A stretch of DNA of 64,000 nucleotides. Origin: Bathymodiolus brooksi. Taxonomy: Eukaryota > Mollusca > Bivalvia > Mytilida > Modiolidae. The DNA is taken from assembly GCA_963680875.1 (NCBI GenBank), contig OY804590.1:21576640-21640639 (forward strand). Reading direction: 5' to 3'. Below the pieces are notes generated by a model. The model did no database searches, was not told the DNA's origin, and saw only the letters and a program-made list of their open reading frames with translations. Below, one piece after another: positions 1 through 10,799 of the stretch. The number at the start of each line of letters is the position of its first letter. Position 1 is the first letter of the stretch. The position numbers and the translations under genes were made by a program.

Positions 1-462
1 AGACCATCCAGAATAGACAATCCAGAAAAGACCATCCAGAATGGACAATCCAGAATGGACAATCCAGAACAGACAATCCAGAACAGACAATCCAGAATAG
101 ACCATCCAGAATAGACAATCCAGAATAGACAATCAACAATAGACAATCCACAATAGACAATCAAGAATGGACAATCCAGAATAGACAATCCAGAATGGAC
201 AATCCAGAATAGACAATCCAGAATGGACAATCCAGAATAGACAATCTAGAATGGACAATCCAGAATAGACAATCCAGAATGGACAATCCAGAATGGACAA
301 TCCAGAATAGACAATCCAGAATAGACAATCCAGAAAAGACAATCCAGAATGGACAATCCAGAATGGACAATCCAGAATAGACAATCCAGAATAGACAATC
401 CAGAATAGACAATCCAGAATGGACAATCCAGAATAGACAATCCAGAATAGACAATCCAGAGA
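1..462. repeat. 14-bp minisatellite
   Basis: About 33 tandem copies of a 14-bp unit (gaatagacaatcca, with a/g and a few other substitutions). Open frames seen on the minus strand (repeating SGLSILDCLFWIVY) arise only because 14 bp has no fixed stop in some phases; they are not genes. The array continues off the left edge. Confidence 0.95.
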
Positions 463-640
463 CACTGGTCACAAGGAGCACACAAGACAAAGGGCAAATA
501 AACGTTAGAGAAAACCAAAGGAGCGATCAAGAATGGACAATACAGAGAAATTGGCAACATTGGACACATAAGACACAGGACGAAGACAAACAAAACAAAA
601 AACAACACAGAAAACTAAACTAGAGAAAGTTGATCTGGTG
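463..640 (-). repeat. dispersed repeat flanking the minisatellite
   Basis: Read on the minus strand this stretch resembles the plus strand at about 8020-8165: both carry ttttctgtgttgt, ctgtgtctt, caatgttgcc and a ttgatcgctcc/ttgattgtccc stretch in the same order. The 14-bp unit next door looks like an expansion of the attgttcaatcttgattg part of this same repeat. Confidence 0.6.
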
Positions 641-940
641 ATCACAGATACCCCTGCATTCCAAATTTTGAATGAGGCAATGAAAGGAATGAAACATGTT
701 GTGATTTATCTTACAACTTATTCATTTCATGGCCATCAAAAATTTACAAATTCTTGTAACTGATAATGTAGTAAACTTTTTATTGCTTGCCAAATTAATT
801 TTACTTATCAGATTACCTGTAATCGTTTCCTTTTTTCTTTCACTATTCACATCAAAACACTGATTATAAGACATATGATGGAAACACACTTGTAATGAAG
901 GAAGGATGAGAAAAGTGAACTGGTGTAACAATTACTTATG

Positions 941-1060
941 AACGGTAAATGTGAAATACACCATAAATATCAAACTTAACCTGTATTTTATGGTATACAG
1001 CATTGTGTTAAAGTTTGAAAAGATTTGGTTGAACGGTACTTTAAATATCTGTCAAAATAG
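941..1060 (+). repeat. dispersed repeat, copy 1
   Basis: Shares an ordered run of words with 3451-3547: acggtaaatg, aaatacacc, cttaacctgtatt, cagcattgtgttaaagtttg, aaaagatttggttga, cggtactttaa. This is a non-coding mobile repeat; it lacks the (GGAC)n end seen in copy 2. Confidence 0.7.
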
Positions 1061-1436
1061 AAAAATCAAGAAAAAATAAGTTGACTGCTTAACATATAAA
1101 AACTTCGTTTGGCCGCTGTCTAGTTATGAAAACCAGTCTAATGCCAATATTAAAATTATTTCAGTAGAAAACAAGTACAGGGTAAAAGGTCAGGGTTGCT
1201 ACAACCTGTGATGATCGGGATCATCACCTAACCAAATTTGGCTCCAGAATTCAAGGGAAAAAAATAGTTCCCGCGCAAGAAAAGAAAAGATTAAAATAAA
1301 TAAATAGATCTATATATACCCAAGGATGAAATCTAAACAGAAAGTTTGGAAAGAAATATATGAAACCCTTTTAATATCGGAAAAAATAAATAAAAAGAAA
1401 TCAGAAGTAAGAAAATGAAGGAGGGTCGAATAGGGT

Positions 1437-1557
1437 CGAGTGATGATCCCTCAAGTAGTATAAAAAGAGGGGAAATTCCAGTGTGCGGCAGTCAACAAAT
1501 AAAATTAGATTCCTGCTGGACTATTTAATTTTGTGTTTATTATTTAAATATTATAGG
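1437..1557 (+). mobile_element. LTR remnant, promoter-side piece
   Basis: Contains a TATA-like tagtataaaaagagg (about 1457-1471), then cagtcaacaaataaaatt (with an AATAAA) and gattcctgctggacta. The last 60 bp or so recur at 3222-3278, where the sequence continues into an LTR-like end and a primer-binding-site-like tggtggagaacccggg. Read together they suggest one LTR split by later insertions. No gag or pol frame is present. Assignment to an LTR element is inference. Confidence 0.4.
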
Positions 1558-1774
1558 TAGGTCTCTGTTATTTTGTTTTATTATTTTATCTTAATAATCT
1601 TTCCAAATTTCTTTAGTTTCATATGAAATTTATGTTATTAAATATCATTAGTATGGATTGTCAACAATAAAATTAAAAAAATTTCCAGCATGAGAATCAG
1701 AATTAATTGAAATAATTTATGCATCTTAAAGGAATAAGTTAATGAAAATATTCAAATGATTAATTTTATTGATT

Positions 1775-2924
1775 TGGGTCATTCCACAGAGTTGGTGAAA
1801 ACAGGAGGTGGCATAAAAAAATGTATTTTTTCTTTATTTGCATATATGCACTATGCACATTATGTTTATTTTTGTGTGCACCATGTATTTGTTAAATAAA
1901 AAAACATAAAAAAAATGCATTATGTTATCTATTTTCACCTACAGATGAATAAAAAGTTTGAAATTACTATAGAATAATGGTTATTAATTGGGACAAACAT
2001 GGGGTGGGTCACTTTGACAAATTATTTCATGCAAGTTATGCAGCTAGTTGTTTAAAGGTAGGGTGGAGTACGTTAAAGATATTTTCTTGATGAATTTAAG
2101 TCCATAAAATCCCCATAATTATATTCTGAATAAAAGTTCTGAAGAAAATTAAAATGTAGTTTCGCTTGTTACTTTGGTGTCCAAATGAGAGCCTCGGATA
2201 ACAATGTTACGCATATTTACATTCTAATTTCTCATATATAGTGAGTGTAAATATTCGAAGAATTTGTTTCTCAAAGCCTGGTTTATCCAGTGTACACGTT
2301 TAGAAATAATAACAAGTTAAAATATGCTCATAAAACGGTGTCCAAAATGTAACATTCGTTACTTGGCGTCCCTTGTAACATGCGTTACTTTTCTATCAAC
2401 TGGAGGGTTTTATCATGTAACCGATGTAATTACATTACTGAAATGTCTTGGCTTTACATTACTTTATCTAATTATTCTCTGTAAATGTTTGACATAGCAA
2501 TGTGGAAAGAACATTTTATTTAATAGAATATTTCAATTTTTGCAATCATGACAAGTACTGATTTACATCATAAATGGTATGGCTACAAAATAGTTTCCTG
2601 ACTGCAGAACACATAATTTTCACTGTTTCTTTGAATATTCTAAAGGTTGAAAAACATTTTCAATTCAACATTTAGGTTGTTTTAAGACTAATTTAAATAA
2701 AACAGGTATACATTGGGACACCATGTAACAAGCGTTACTTTTTCGACAGGACACATTAAATTAAGTTTAGACAAATTAAATGGATGGGAACTATCTTTTT
2801 TCATTTTGAATGTGGAAGAAAAATGTTCTATTGTGAACAAAAAGCTTGAAAATCATAACATATCTTTACTTTAAAAAATGGTATGAATGTCCCATATCAT
2901 ACATCAGTACTGTAGAATGACCCA
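1775..2924. mobile_element. TIR element with TGGGTCATTC ends, copy 1
   Basis: Bounded by TGGGTCATTCCACAG (1775-1789) and its near-complement CTGTAGAATGACCCA (2910-2924). Inside lie repeated GTAAC-N-CGTTAC type motifs: about 2343-2359 (tgtaacattcgttactt), 2375-2391 (ttgtaacatgcgttact) and 2723-2739, plus half-copies near 2165 and 2415, often next to ggtgtcc or gggaca. There is no long open frame, so it is non-autonomous if mobile. A clear target-site duplication was not found. It shares end sequence and general design with 20416-22526. Confidence 0.5.
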
Positions 2925-3221
2925 TAAGCATATCTTGAATTAATGTTGTACTTTATTGGTAGGAACCTATGTGAGATGGACTTTCGAGGTATAAATTTGA
3001 TTAATTAAAAAATTGTATTTTAAAGATGAAATTTTAAATACTTAAATTGTATTTTTTTTTCTAATATTAAAGAGAGAAGAATAATTAGATGATTTAGTCT
3101 CGATTTCAATTTACTTACTATACTTTCGATTTTCATTTTTTTATAATGCATTGTTATACTTTCAAACTGTTGATATTTTTCTTTTGATTCTAGTTTGTGT
3201 ACTGCAATTATTTATAGTAAG

Positions 3222-3378
3222 TCAACAAATACAATCAGATTCCTGCTGGACTACTTGTGTTTATTTAAATATTATAGATCCCGGTATTCCCCAAAGTGAC
3301 AGGACTGTGTCAAGGAAACCAGATCAATAACACCAAACCAGTCATTGTCACATCTGGTGGAGAACCCGGGTAAGACCA
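3222..3378 (+). mobile_element. LTR remnant, 3'-side piece with PBS-like site
   Basis: Begins with a second, diverged copy of the agtcaacaaat...ctgctggacta segment, then runs through cccggtattcc to aaccagtcattgtcaca, a plausible LTR end, followed at once by tctggtggagaacccggg, the position and style of a primer-binding site. No internal coding region follows. The roughly 57-bp overlap with 1491-1556 is the duplicated part. Confidence 0.4.
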
Positions 3379-3399
3379 GTCATTGTCGCATATCATTCG

Positions 3400-3690
3400 G
3401 AAACCTAAAAAATCCCTATTTTATAAGAGAAAACGGGCCATAACTCAGGAACGGTAAATGAGAAATACACCGTAATCGAACTTAACCTGTATTTAATGGT
3501 CCACAGCATTGTGTTAAAGTTTGAAAAGATTTGGTTGAGCGGTACTTTAATTATTATCCGGAAACCAAAAGTGTGACGGACGGACGAACGGAAGGACGGA
3601 CGGACGGACATGAGGATTCTTATATACCTCCGACTATCGTCGAGGGGGGGTATAAATATACCCCCGATTCTCGTCGAGCGGGGGTATAAA
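3400..3690 (+). repeat. dispersed repeat, copy 2, with (GGAC)n and hairpin end
   Basis: The body (3451-3547) matches 941-1060. It is followed by a ggacggacgaacggaagg run (3577-3610) and two successive hairpins, tatacctcc...ggggggtata (3623-3654) and tataccccc...gggggtata (3657-3688). The same layout, a GGAC run then a hairpin then A-rich DNA, ends three unrelated repeats elsewhere in the window. Confidence 0.65.
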
Positions 3691-3794
3691 AAAAACGAGA
3701 AACACAGACCCCACCAAAAACCGAGGGTGAACCAACAAACGTTTATGATCGATTGAAATAAGCTTTAGCTACAGAAGAAGCTACATATACAGTA

Positions 3795-4050
3795 GTTCCC
3801 CTCTTATAAGATCATCCCTTCTGTAATGTCCCCTCTTATAAGACCACCCCTTCTGTAATATCCCCTCTTATAAGACTACCCCTTCTGTAATGTCCTCTCT
3901 TATAAGACCACCCTTCTGTAATGTCCCCTCTTATAAGACCATCCCTTCTGTAATGTCTCCTCTTATAAGACCATCCCTTCTGTAATGTCCCCTCTTATAA
4001 GACCACCCCCTCTGTAATGTCCCCTCTTATAAGACCACCCCTTCTGTAAT
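3795..4050. repeat. 32-bp tandem array, left part
   Basis: Eight copies of a 32-bp unit (core ctcttataagaccacccc, then ttctgtaatgtcc). The array resumes at 5806, so this and 5806-6255 are two halves of one array split by the LINE. Confidence 0.9.
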
Positions 4051-5805
4051 ACATCTACATTCTACGACAATCCATCAATGGTGATGATTACTTGTCGGGA
4101 GCAGCGCAGCGCGAACAGACAAAAAAATTATAAAAAGAATGCAGATCATATAAACAGTGCAAAGATAAAATTATATACAAAATTTATTTACAGACTGAAG
4201 CTTGTTGTTTAGTAGTAATGGGTTTGGGCCAATGATTTAAATTGGTCCAAAGTGGATGCCATGAGTGTTGCATGTGACAAAGAATTCCATAAGACAACTG
4301 TGTGTGGGGAAATAACTGTACTTGAAATAATTTGTTCTAGTGTTGAAAAGTTGGTACTGTAAAATGTTAGAATTCCTGGTGTGCATGATGGGTTGTTTGA
4401 CAAGGTAGAGGTTAGGATCTATTGCTACTAAGTTGTGTGTGATCTTATACAACATAGTCACTCTATTGATGTTTCTTCTATTGTCAAGTGTGTTCCAATT
4501 TAGGTGGATAAGCATAGATGTAACACTGCTTGTGTTGTGATACCTTTTTGTTACATATCGGGCTGCTCTTCTTTGTACACTTTCTATTTTGTCAATGTGT
4601 TGTTTAGTATGAGGTGCCCAAATTGAAGAACAGTACTCCATGTTTGATCTTACCATGGATGTGTATGCCAGACTGTTGGTCTCCTCCTGTTTGATCTGCA
4701 AGTTTCTACGTAAAAAGCTTAAGATCTTATTAGCTTTTGCAGTAATGTTATTGATGTGTGTGTCCCATGACATATTGCTTGACAAAGTGATACCTAAATA
4801 TTTTGCAGTATTTACTGACTCGAGTACGTGACCTTTGAGTGTATAATTGAATGCATGAGGTTGGTGTGATCTTGTTATACTTAAAGAATTACATTTTTGC
4901 GGATGATACTGCATACCCCATGTTGATCCCCAGAGTGCTAGTTTATTTAAATCCATTTACAGAGTGACACAGTCTTGGTGGTTTTCTATTGTTCGATATA
5001 AGATACAATCATCTGCAAATAAGCGTGTTTTAGATGAGACTGATGCTGGTAAGTCATTAATGAACACAAGGAAGAGCAGCGGCCCAAGGACCGACCCCTG
5101 CGGAACACCACTGACAACAGGCATTTGACTAGAAACCTCACCATCAAGAACTACTCGTTGTTGCCTGTTGTTAAGGAAAGCAGAGATCCAATTCCAGATG
5201 TTTCCCCTGATGCCGTAATTGTCTAATTTCCTAAAACAGTTTCTTGTGGGGGACCTTGTCAAATGCCTTAGAAAAATCCAGAATAATTAGATCAGTTTGT
5301 TTACCAGTATGTAAGTTGTTTAGTAGTTCATGACTGAGTGTGAGTAACTGTGTTTCACAACTGCGCTTTGATCGGAAGCCATGTTGACAATCAACCAAGA
5401 TGTTATGTTGATCAAGGTGTTTTAACATGCTACTGACAACAATATGTTCAAGAAGTTTCAACATATACATGTTAATGATACTGGCCTGTAATTGCTAGCT
5501 AGGTATTTTTTCCCTTTCTTAAAGATTGGAATTACGTTTGCTTGCCTCCAATCTGTGGGTACCTCACCTCTTGATAAAGATGTATTGAATATGGTGGTTA
5601 GAAGAGGTGCAAATTCATGTGCATATTGTTTGAGAATACGTGAAGAAATTTCATCAGGACCTGTGGCTTTAGATGGATCTAGTTTGCTTAGTAGTTTTTC
5701 AGTGCCGTTGGCTGTAACTGTGATTTCAGGCATAGATGGATAATTGTCTGTGAGAGATGGCAGTTCTTCATTTTCACATTCAGGTGTAAATACAGAATGA
5801 TTCAC
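4051..5805 (-). pseudogene. CR1/jockey-type LINE reverse transcriptase, 5'-truncated and broken
   Basis: Remnant of a non-LTR retrotransposon polymerase that copies its own RNA into DNA at a nick. In minus-strand order: a region with KATGPDEISSRILK and WRQANVIPIFKKG (5805-5458), then HGFRSKRSCETQLL and [16 protein letters not shown] with the first catalytic Asp (5470-5231), then [13 protein letters not shown] and FADD, the catalytic pair (5262-4957), then YLGITLSSNMSW and a C-terminal region with SVQRRAARYV (4956-4237). The first two junctions are frameshifts and the third is a single in-frame TAA at 4957-4959. No endonuclease domain precedes the polymerase, so it is 5'-truncated at 5805. 4051-4236 is probably its 3' UTR. 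No poly(A) tail is visible, as is usual for CR1-like elements. The clade call (CR1/jockey rather than RTE or L2) is by motif style only. Confidence 0.9.
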
Positions 5806-6255
5806 TGTCCCCTCTCATAAGACCACCCCTTCTGTAATGTCCCCTATTATAAGACCACCCCTTCTGTAATGTCCCCTCTTATAAGACCACCCCTTCTGTA
5901 ATGTCCTCTCTTATAAGACCACCCCTTCTGTAATGTCCCCTCTTATAAGACCACCCCTTCTGTAATGTTCCCTCTTATAAGACCACCCTTCTGTAATGTC
6001 CTCTCTTATAAGACCACCCCTTCTGTAATGTCTCCTCTTATAAGACCACCCCTTCTGTAATGTCTCCTCTTATAAGACCACCCCTTCTGTAATGTCCCCT
6101 CTTATAAGACCACCCCTTTTGTAATGTCCCCTCTTATAAGACCATCCCTTCTGTAATGTCCCCTCTTATAAGACCATCCCTTCTGTAATGTCCCCTCTTA
6201 TAAGACCACCCCTTCTGTAATGTCCCTCTTATAAGACCACCCCTTCTGTAATGAA
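5806..6255. repeat. 32-bp tandem array, right part
   Basis: About 14 copies of the same 32-bp unit as 3795-4050, some one or two bases short. The core cttataagaccac is the complement of gtggtcttataag found in the TIR-type repeat at about 53927-53940, suggesting the array grew from inside such an element; the flank at 6253-6300 (gttaacctcttttaggga) resembles the same family. Confidence 0.9.
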
Positions 6256-6552
6256 AAAGTGTCCTTATAACAGGGTTAACCTCTTTTAGGGAGAAATTTA
6301 CTAGTATTGTACTACCTCAGTGCATCTGAAATCTGGCCTGATAAGAATGGTGGACATCAATTGGTAGGAGGGGCCTTTTTAAGAGCGGGACTATCGTTTA
6401 TACATGTAGCTTACAATAACAAAACTATTTCAAACCATGTACTTATATGTACTTATATATGCAAATAAGTATAAAATGACAATTAATTTGACTCTGATAT
6501 GAACGTAATTTTACAGAACATAAAATACCTGTAACCAGTAATTTACTTTTAC

Positions 6553-6780
6553 CATTGGCGGATCCAGGGGGAGGGGGGGGGGGGGGGGGGGGGGGGGCAG
6601 CGACTGGTAAAAACGTGTTTTAACAGAATATTTCCAAATTCGCCATTTTTCTTTTTACCATATTTTGTAATTTTCTTTTCAAATATCACATTGGTTTTGC
6701 TTTGATTTAATCTTCAAACAAATTGTTTTGAAATTCGATTGTTTTTCAACCTCCCCCCGAACCCCCGTGCCATCCGCCTT
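6553..6780. mobile_element. MITE-like repeat with ggcggat ends and long G run
   Basis: Starts accattggcggatccaggg and ends gtgccatccgcc followed by a T run and accat, an imperfect inverted pair about 225 bp apart. Just inside the left end is a run of roughly 30 G residues (6567-6597) broken by a single A near its start. No coding content. Confidence 0.5.
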
Positions 6781-6789
6781 TTTTTTACC

Positions 6790-7950
6790 ATTAAACCATT
6801 TCTAACCAACAAAATTACTCCTAACTAGTAATTTACTAATACAGTTGATATCAGCATATTTCTTACCAAGAAAATTATGTCTTAAGTATCGATATCTCCC
6901 TTTTCAAAGATTTCATTATTAAAGAAAAAAATATGTCTAACTAATCTACGATCAGATTAAAAAAATATAGAATCATTTTTTGAAACAGTTTCCTTTGATA
7001 TACTATAAGGTGACTTGCTAAGTGGAATAATTAAAAGCAATTCTTCTCAGTACAAAACCAATAAAAGCTATATTCTCAACATTAGCCATTTTTCCTCTTC
7101 AACCGGGGATGTGTATTAATTAGAGCCGTTAAAATGTTCTGGGTGTGAAGTGTGCTTATGCGTGTGGGTTGATTCGCACCTAAATAAGAAATACATTGTA
7201 TGCTATGAGTAGCATGGTTGAAGGGTCGAGGTAAAAGCAAGCAGAACATTTATTTCTGATTTCCTACAATGAACATTTTATTTGCATTTGCTTTGACCAT
7301 AATGAAATGTTTTACTTACCGCTAATAGAACTATAGCCCGCAAAACGTCCTTCACCTAAGACTGACATAATTAAATTTAACTTGAAAACCATTTGCAAAC
7401 AAGAAAATTAAAATTAACAGCTGTAGAGATTTTACCCCAAAAATATATTGTCAAATATTCTACCTGGGGGTGCTCTAATTGTATTTAGATAATGAAGGAA
7501 ATACAGTTTTCACCCAGACAAGTTTTCCAATCTCTATGTGTTAGGGGTCCAGTAGATTCATATCCCAGACCTTTAATTCCAGCTTCCGCTTAGTAGATGT
7601 TCTGTCACTTAACAATTCTGGATTCGGTGATTATCTGCATCTCATATATCTCAGAGAGCTTAAAATAAAGGATACTAACCCGACACCCTACATCCTTGAC
7701 CTTCACCTTGAAATAGGCAATGGAGGAATTAAAAGCAAACTCTGCGATAAACATGATGATTTCACTTTTCCAATAGTCAACTTTCCTTTATTAAATATTC
7801 CAACAGCACCATCGAATGGATCTTTTTTCCTTTCAAGTAGATTTTAATTACCTCTATTACAGACAAGATTTGACTATATGAAAATCACGACGGGTGTCTG
7901 ATAAGAAGCAGGAACCGCTTGTCCTTCGCCAACAACTGGAACCACAGCCT
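6790..7950. other. AT-rich DNA, nothing identified
   Basis: I found no convincing gene, RNA gene or array here. Open frames are short and have no recognisable motifs. Confidence 0.5.
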
Positions 7951-8190
7951 CCTTCCCCGCCCCCCCCCCCCATTTTTTGTTTTTGTTCGTTGTTTTTTTT
8001 TGTGTGTGGGGCCCGTGATGTTTATCATTTTAGTTTTCTGTGTTGTGTTTTATTTCTCTTCGTTCTGTGTCTTGTGCCCAATGTTGCCTGTGTCCCGGGA
8101 TTGTTCAATCTTGATTGTCCCTTTGATTTTCTCCCACCGTTTTTTTACTTTAGCAATGTTAATTCAAAAACAATCTTTAGAATTATCTGT
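7951..8190 (+). repeat. dispersed repeat (counterpart of 463-640)
   Basis: Begins with a C run (7962-7970) and T-rich DNA, then ttttagttttctgtgttgtg, tctgtgtcttgtgcccaatg and ttcaatcttgattgtccc, matching the complement of 463-640. The overlapping Cys/Phe-rich frames are low-complexity artefacts. Confidence 0.6.
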
Positions 8191-8854
8191 GTAAAAAAAA
8201 TTGTGTAGGTACAATTTCGGTAAGTTGGTAGTTGATAACTAACCAAATATTTTATTTATGAAGACATTGTAAGGTATTTAAGCTGAGTAATTCTCGGCAT
8301 TTAGCAATGTTCGCCAATGTGCTTGACGATAACAATTGTTTGTGTTCATTTTTTTTACAAAGTAAAGACGATGCTAAGTCTTATCGTAGCAGTTATCTAT
8401 CTTATGTACCAATCAATGTCTCAACGGGGGCTTGGATTTTAAAAATGGGAAAACTTATCTAGTCTTCCGTTTGTTTTAGTTTAAACATATTTTATTTGCC
8501 AATTAAACAGACAAAATGGATTAGACACAAGTTAAACAAACTTATGAAGTCTTCTCCAAATTACAATTTGTTACATTAAAGAAGTACATAAAAGGTATGC
8601 ATTGCTATATGTAGCACTAATAACGAATCAATGATGATATTCACAAGCATAATGGAGGAAAAAAATAAAATTAAATTCCGTTTGTCCATTGTTAAGTTTC
8701 AAGAGCCTTAATCCCCCTTTTCCCCTTATATACCCTTTGTTAATTTGGAAAAATAAAAATATGCGTTTATTCAGAAGCGATGAAAAAAAATATATCCAAA
8801 CAAGACACTCTCCCAAGTGATAAGATATGAACAATAACTAATCATGCATGTACA

Positions 8855-9346
8855 GTATGTGGTCAAAAGCATTGCAACATGTAAAAAAAAATCCCTATGT
8901 AATCAACCAAAATCATATTTTTTAAAAAAATTATTGTGAAGTGATTTCTGGATAGATTTTAACCAATTTCACACCAAAACATTTAGAATTGTCTATATTT
9001 TGATTGTTTATTTGCTCATTGTGTTTATATGAGTGGTTTTTATTTGTTCATAATTTAAACAGGATTGTTAATTTTTGGGATTTAGTTTTAGTTGAAATAT
9101 ATAGGAAAATCAAAAAAGTCAATTTTTATTTGTTATGTTTAAATTATGAACAAATGAAAACCACTCATATAAACATAATGCGCAAATAAACAATCAAAAT
9201 ATAGACAATTCTGAATGTTTGGTGTAAAATTTGTTAAAATCTATCCAGAAATGACTTCACAATAATTTTTTGAAAAAATATGGTTTTGGTTGATTATATA
9301 GGGATTTTTTTACATGTTGCAATACTTTTGGCCACATACATGTAGT
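8855..9346. mobile_element. palindromic Tc1/mariner-like MITE
   Basis: An almost perfect inverted repeat: arms of about 215 bp separated by about 60 bp. The left end reads cagtatgtggtcaaaagcat and the right end is atacttttggccacatacat. The ggTCAAAAGTATTGcaa style is typical of Tc1/mariner termini. Matching arm words include atccagaaatgacttcac and accactcatataaacataat against their complements. No transposase remains. Precise target duplication (TA expected) is blurred by tacatgta repeats at both ends. Confidence 0.8.
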
Positions 9347-9502
9347 TACATGTAGTACTTACCAGGCTGAGTAGTTACAGGCTGCGCCATTTGAATTTAT
9401 TATTTCCTGTAATTAATAAAAAAAAAATATGAAGATCTGACATGTGATTTCTTTTCATGAATATAAAAAATGTATAATACATTTCATCCAAATAGTGTTA
9501 TG

Positions 9503-9773
9503 TTAGGGTTATGGTGTTTAACGCCACTTTCAACAATATTTCAATTATATCGAGGCAGTTAGTTTTATTGGTGGAGGAAATCAGAGTACCCGGAGAAAAC
9601 CACCGATCAGTCTCAAGTCATTGTCAAACTCTATCAAATAATGTTGTATCGAGTACACCTCGCCATGAGCGGGATTCGAACTCACAACTTTAGTGGTGAT
9701 ATGCACTGATTGGATATGCATACGTAGTTGTAAATCCAACTACCATAAGATCACAACCACGGCGGTCCCCTCA
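9503..9773 (-). mobile_element. tRNA-derived SINE (family A), near full length
   Basis: On the minus strand: a tRNA-like head with tatggtagttgg, then gttgtgagttcgaatcccgc (B-box match GTTCGAATC), a middle with gtactcgata and ggtggttttctccgggtac, and a tail with ataattgaaatattgttga and ggcgttaaacacc. Retroposed by LINE machinery. Other family A copies lie at 16243, 30258, 31513, 31724, 33933, 37349, 38395, 47103, 47939 and 53183. Confidence 0.85.
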
Positions 9774-9934
9774 TCCAAATAAAACATGAATAACACCGAA
9801 TCAATCCTTTGAAATGATAATATTATTTTATTTGCTAAACAAAAATGCCATTGCACTAGAACACACAAACAATAGCACAAAAAGTAATTATATTGACTGA
9901 TCTTAGGTTACGCCTCCTTTCCTCAGTTCTAACG

Positions 9935-10060
9935 AACGTTGAGTAACATTGAGTGAATGAGTAATTGTTGCTTAACGCCTATTTTTGTTCAGATCTATAT
10001 AATGGCGACAAGATAAATTCGACGAGATGACAATGTCCTCCTTATACACCCTGTGTTTTG
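9935..10060 (-). mobile_element. SINE family B body fragment
   Basis: Contains tgcttaacgcctatttttgt, ctatataatggcgacaag and acgagatgacaatgtcctcc, matching in order the tail part of the SINE at 22890-23245. Head missing. Confidence 0.55.
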
Positions 10061-10379
10061 ATTTATAGTGTTAGCTCATTTTATATCTTTATTTCTCAAC
10101 AAACCATATACATTAAAGTAATATGAAATGCCAAAATCATTATTTTCAGTTTTCTAAAAATGTCTGATATAATTATATGTAAAGATTAAATATATAAAGA
10201 ACGTAAACCATTCACTTTTTGAGAGCTACGATGTATAATTCAGGAGAAAACGTCATTTTATTCTGTCTTCGATAATTCTTGCTACCCGGACAATAATGCA
10301 AATCATATGCTATTGACCTCAGATTTGAACTCATTCGGTAGAGATAGTGCGCATGCTCCGTTATAGTATTGATGAAGAA

Positions 10380-10592
10380 AATGTCGGAGGCAAAGAAATT
10401 GAAGCCAGGTCCGAAGCGTAAATTGAGCGATTCTATCAGAAAAAAGAAACAAAAAAGCAGCGAATGCTAAGTTAAGCAAAAACAGAATATATATTGGAGA
10501 TGAATATGATCGTAACGTTGGATGGAAATAAAGACCGCTTTCCGTCTGGAAACGAACTCTGAAGTGGCCAACATCATTTTCGTTTCGATTTA
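10380..10592 (+). pseudogene. decayed ORF resembling a repeat-associated protein with an RWxxLK-type motif
   Basis: Read in three successive frames this gives a basic start (MSEAKKLKPGPKRKLSDSIR), then ANAKLSKNRIYIGDEYD, then WMEIKTAFRLETNSEVANII. The pattern, basic stretch, R-(I/V)-(Y/F)-(I/L)-G, then W and a D/N-x-E-(V/F)-A helix, is familiar from uncharacterised, often repeat-linked protein families of molluscs and cnidarians. Two frameshifts separate the pieces, so it is broken. No zinc finger or catalytic domain is visible. The family resemblance is from memory and not tested. Confidence 0.35.
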
Positions 10593-10744
10593 CATTCCAT
10601 TATCTTCCATTCAATCCACGATTAAAAATAATTTTCCCTTAGCGAAGCGTTAAACAAGGATCTCTTTACATGGAAAATAAATATGTATCACCATCTATGA
10701 TCTAAACTGCCGTAAATGTCTTTTAACGGCATTATGTGTATAAT

Positions 10745-10778
10745 CAAGGACGTATATAGAATCTTATATACGTCCTTG
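10745..10778. repeat. perfect short palindrome
   Basis: caaggacgtatata, 6-base loop, tatatacgtccttg: a 14-bp perfect stem. A related hairpin (caaggattt...aaatccttg) lies at 37553-37595. Confidence 0.8.
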
Positions 10779-10799
10779 GTATAATTCAGCAAATTTCGC

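Noticed and set aside
4640..4831. Plus-strand 63-codon frame over the LINE
   Set aside because: Shadow of the antisense reverse transcriptase remnant.
9503..9773. SINE heads as functional tRNA genes
   Set aside because: B-box-like strings are present, but no acceptor stem pairing or anticodon arm could be closed; they belong to SINEs with long non-tRNA tails.
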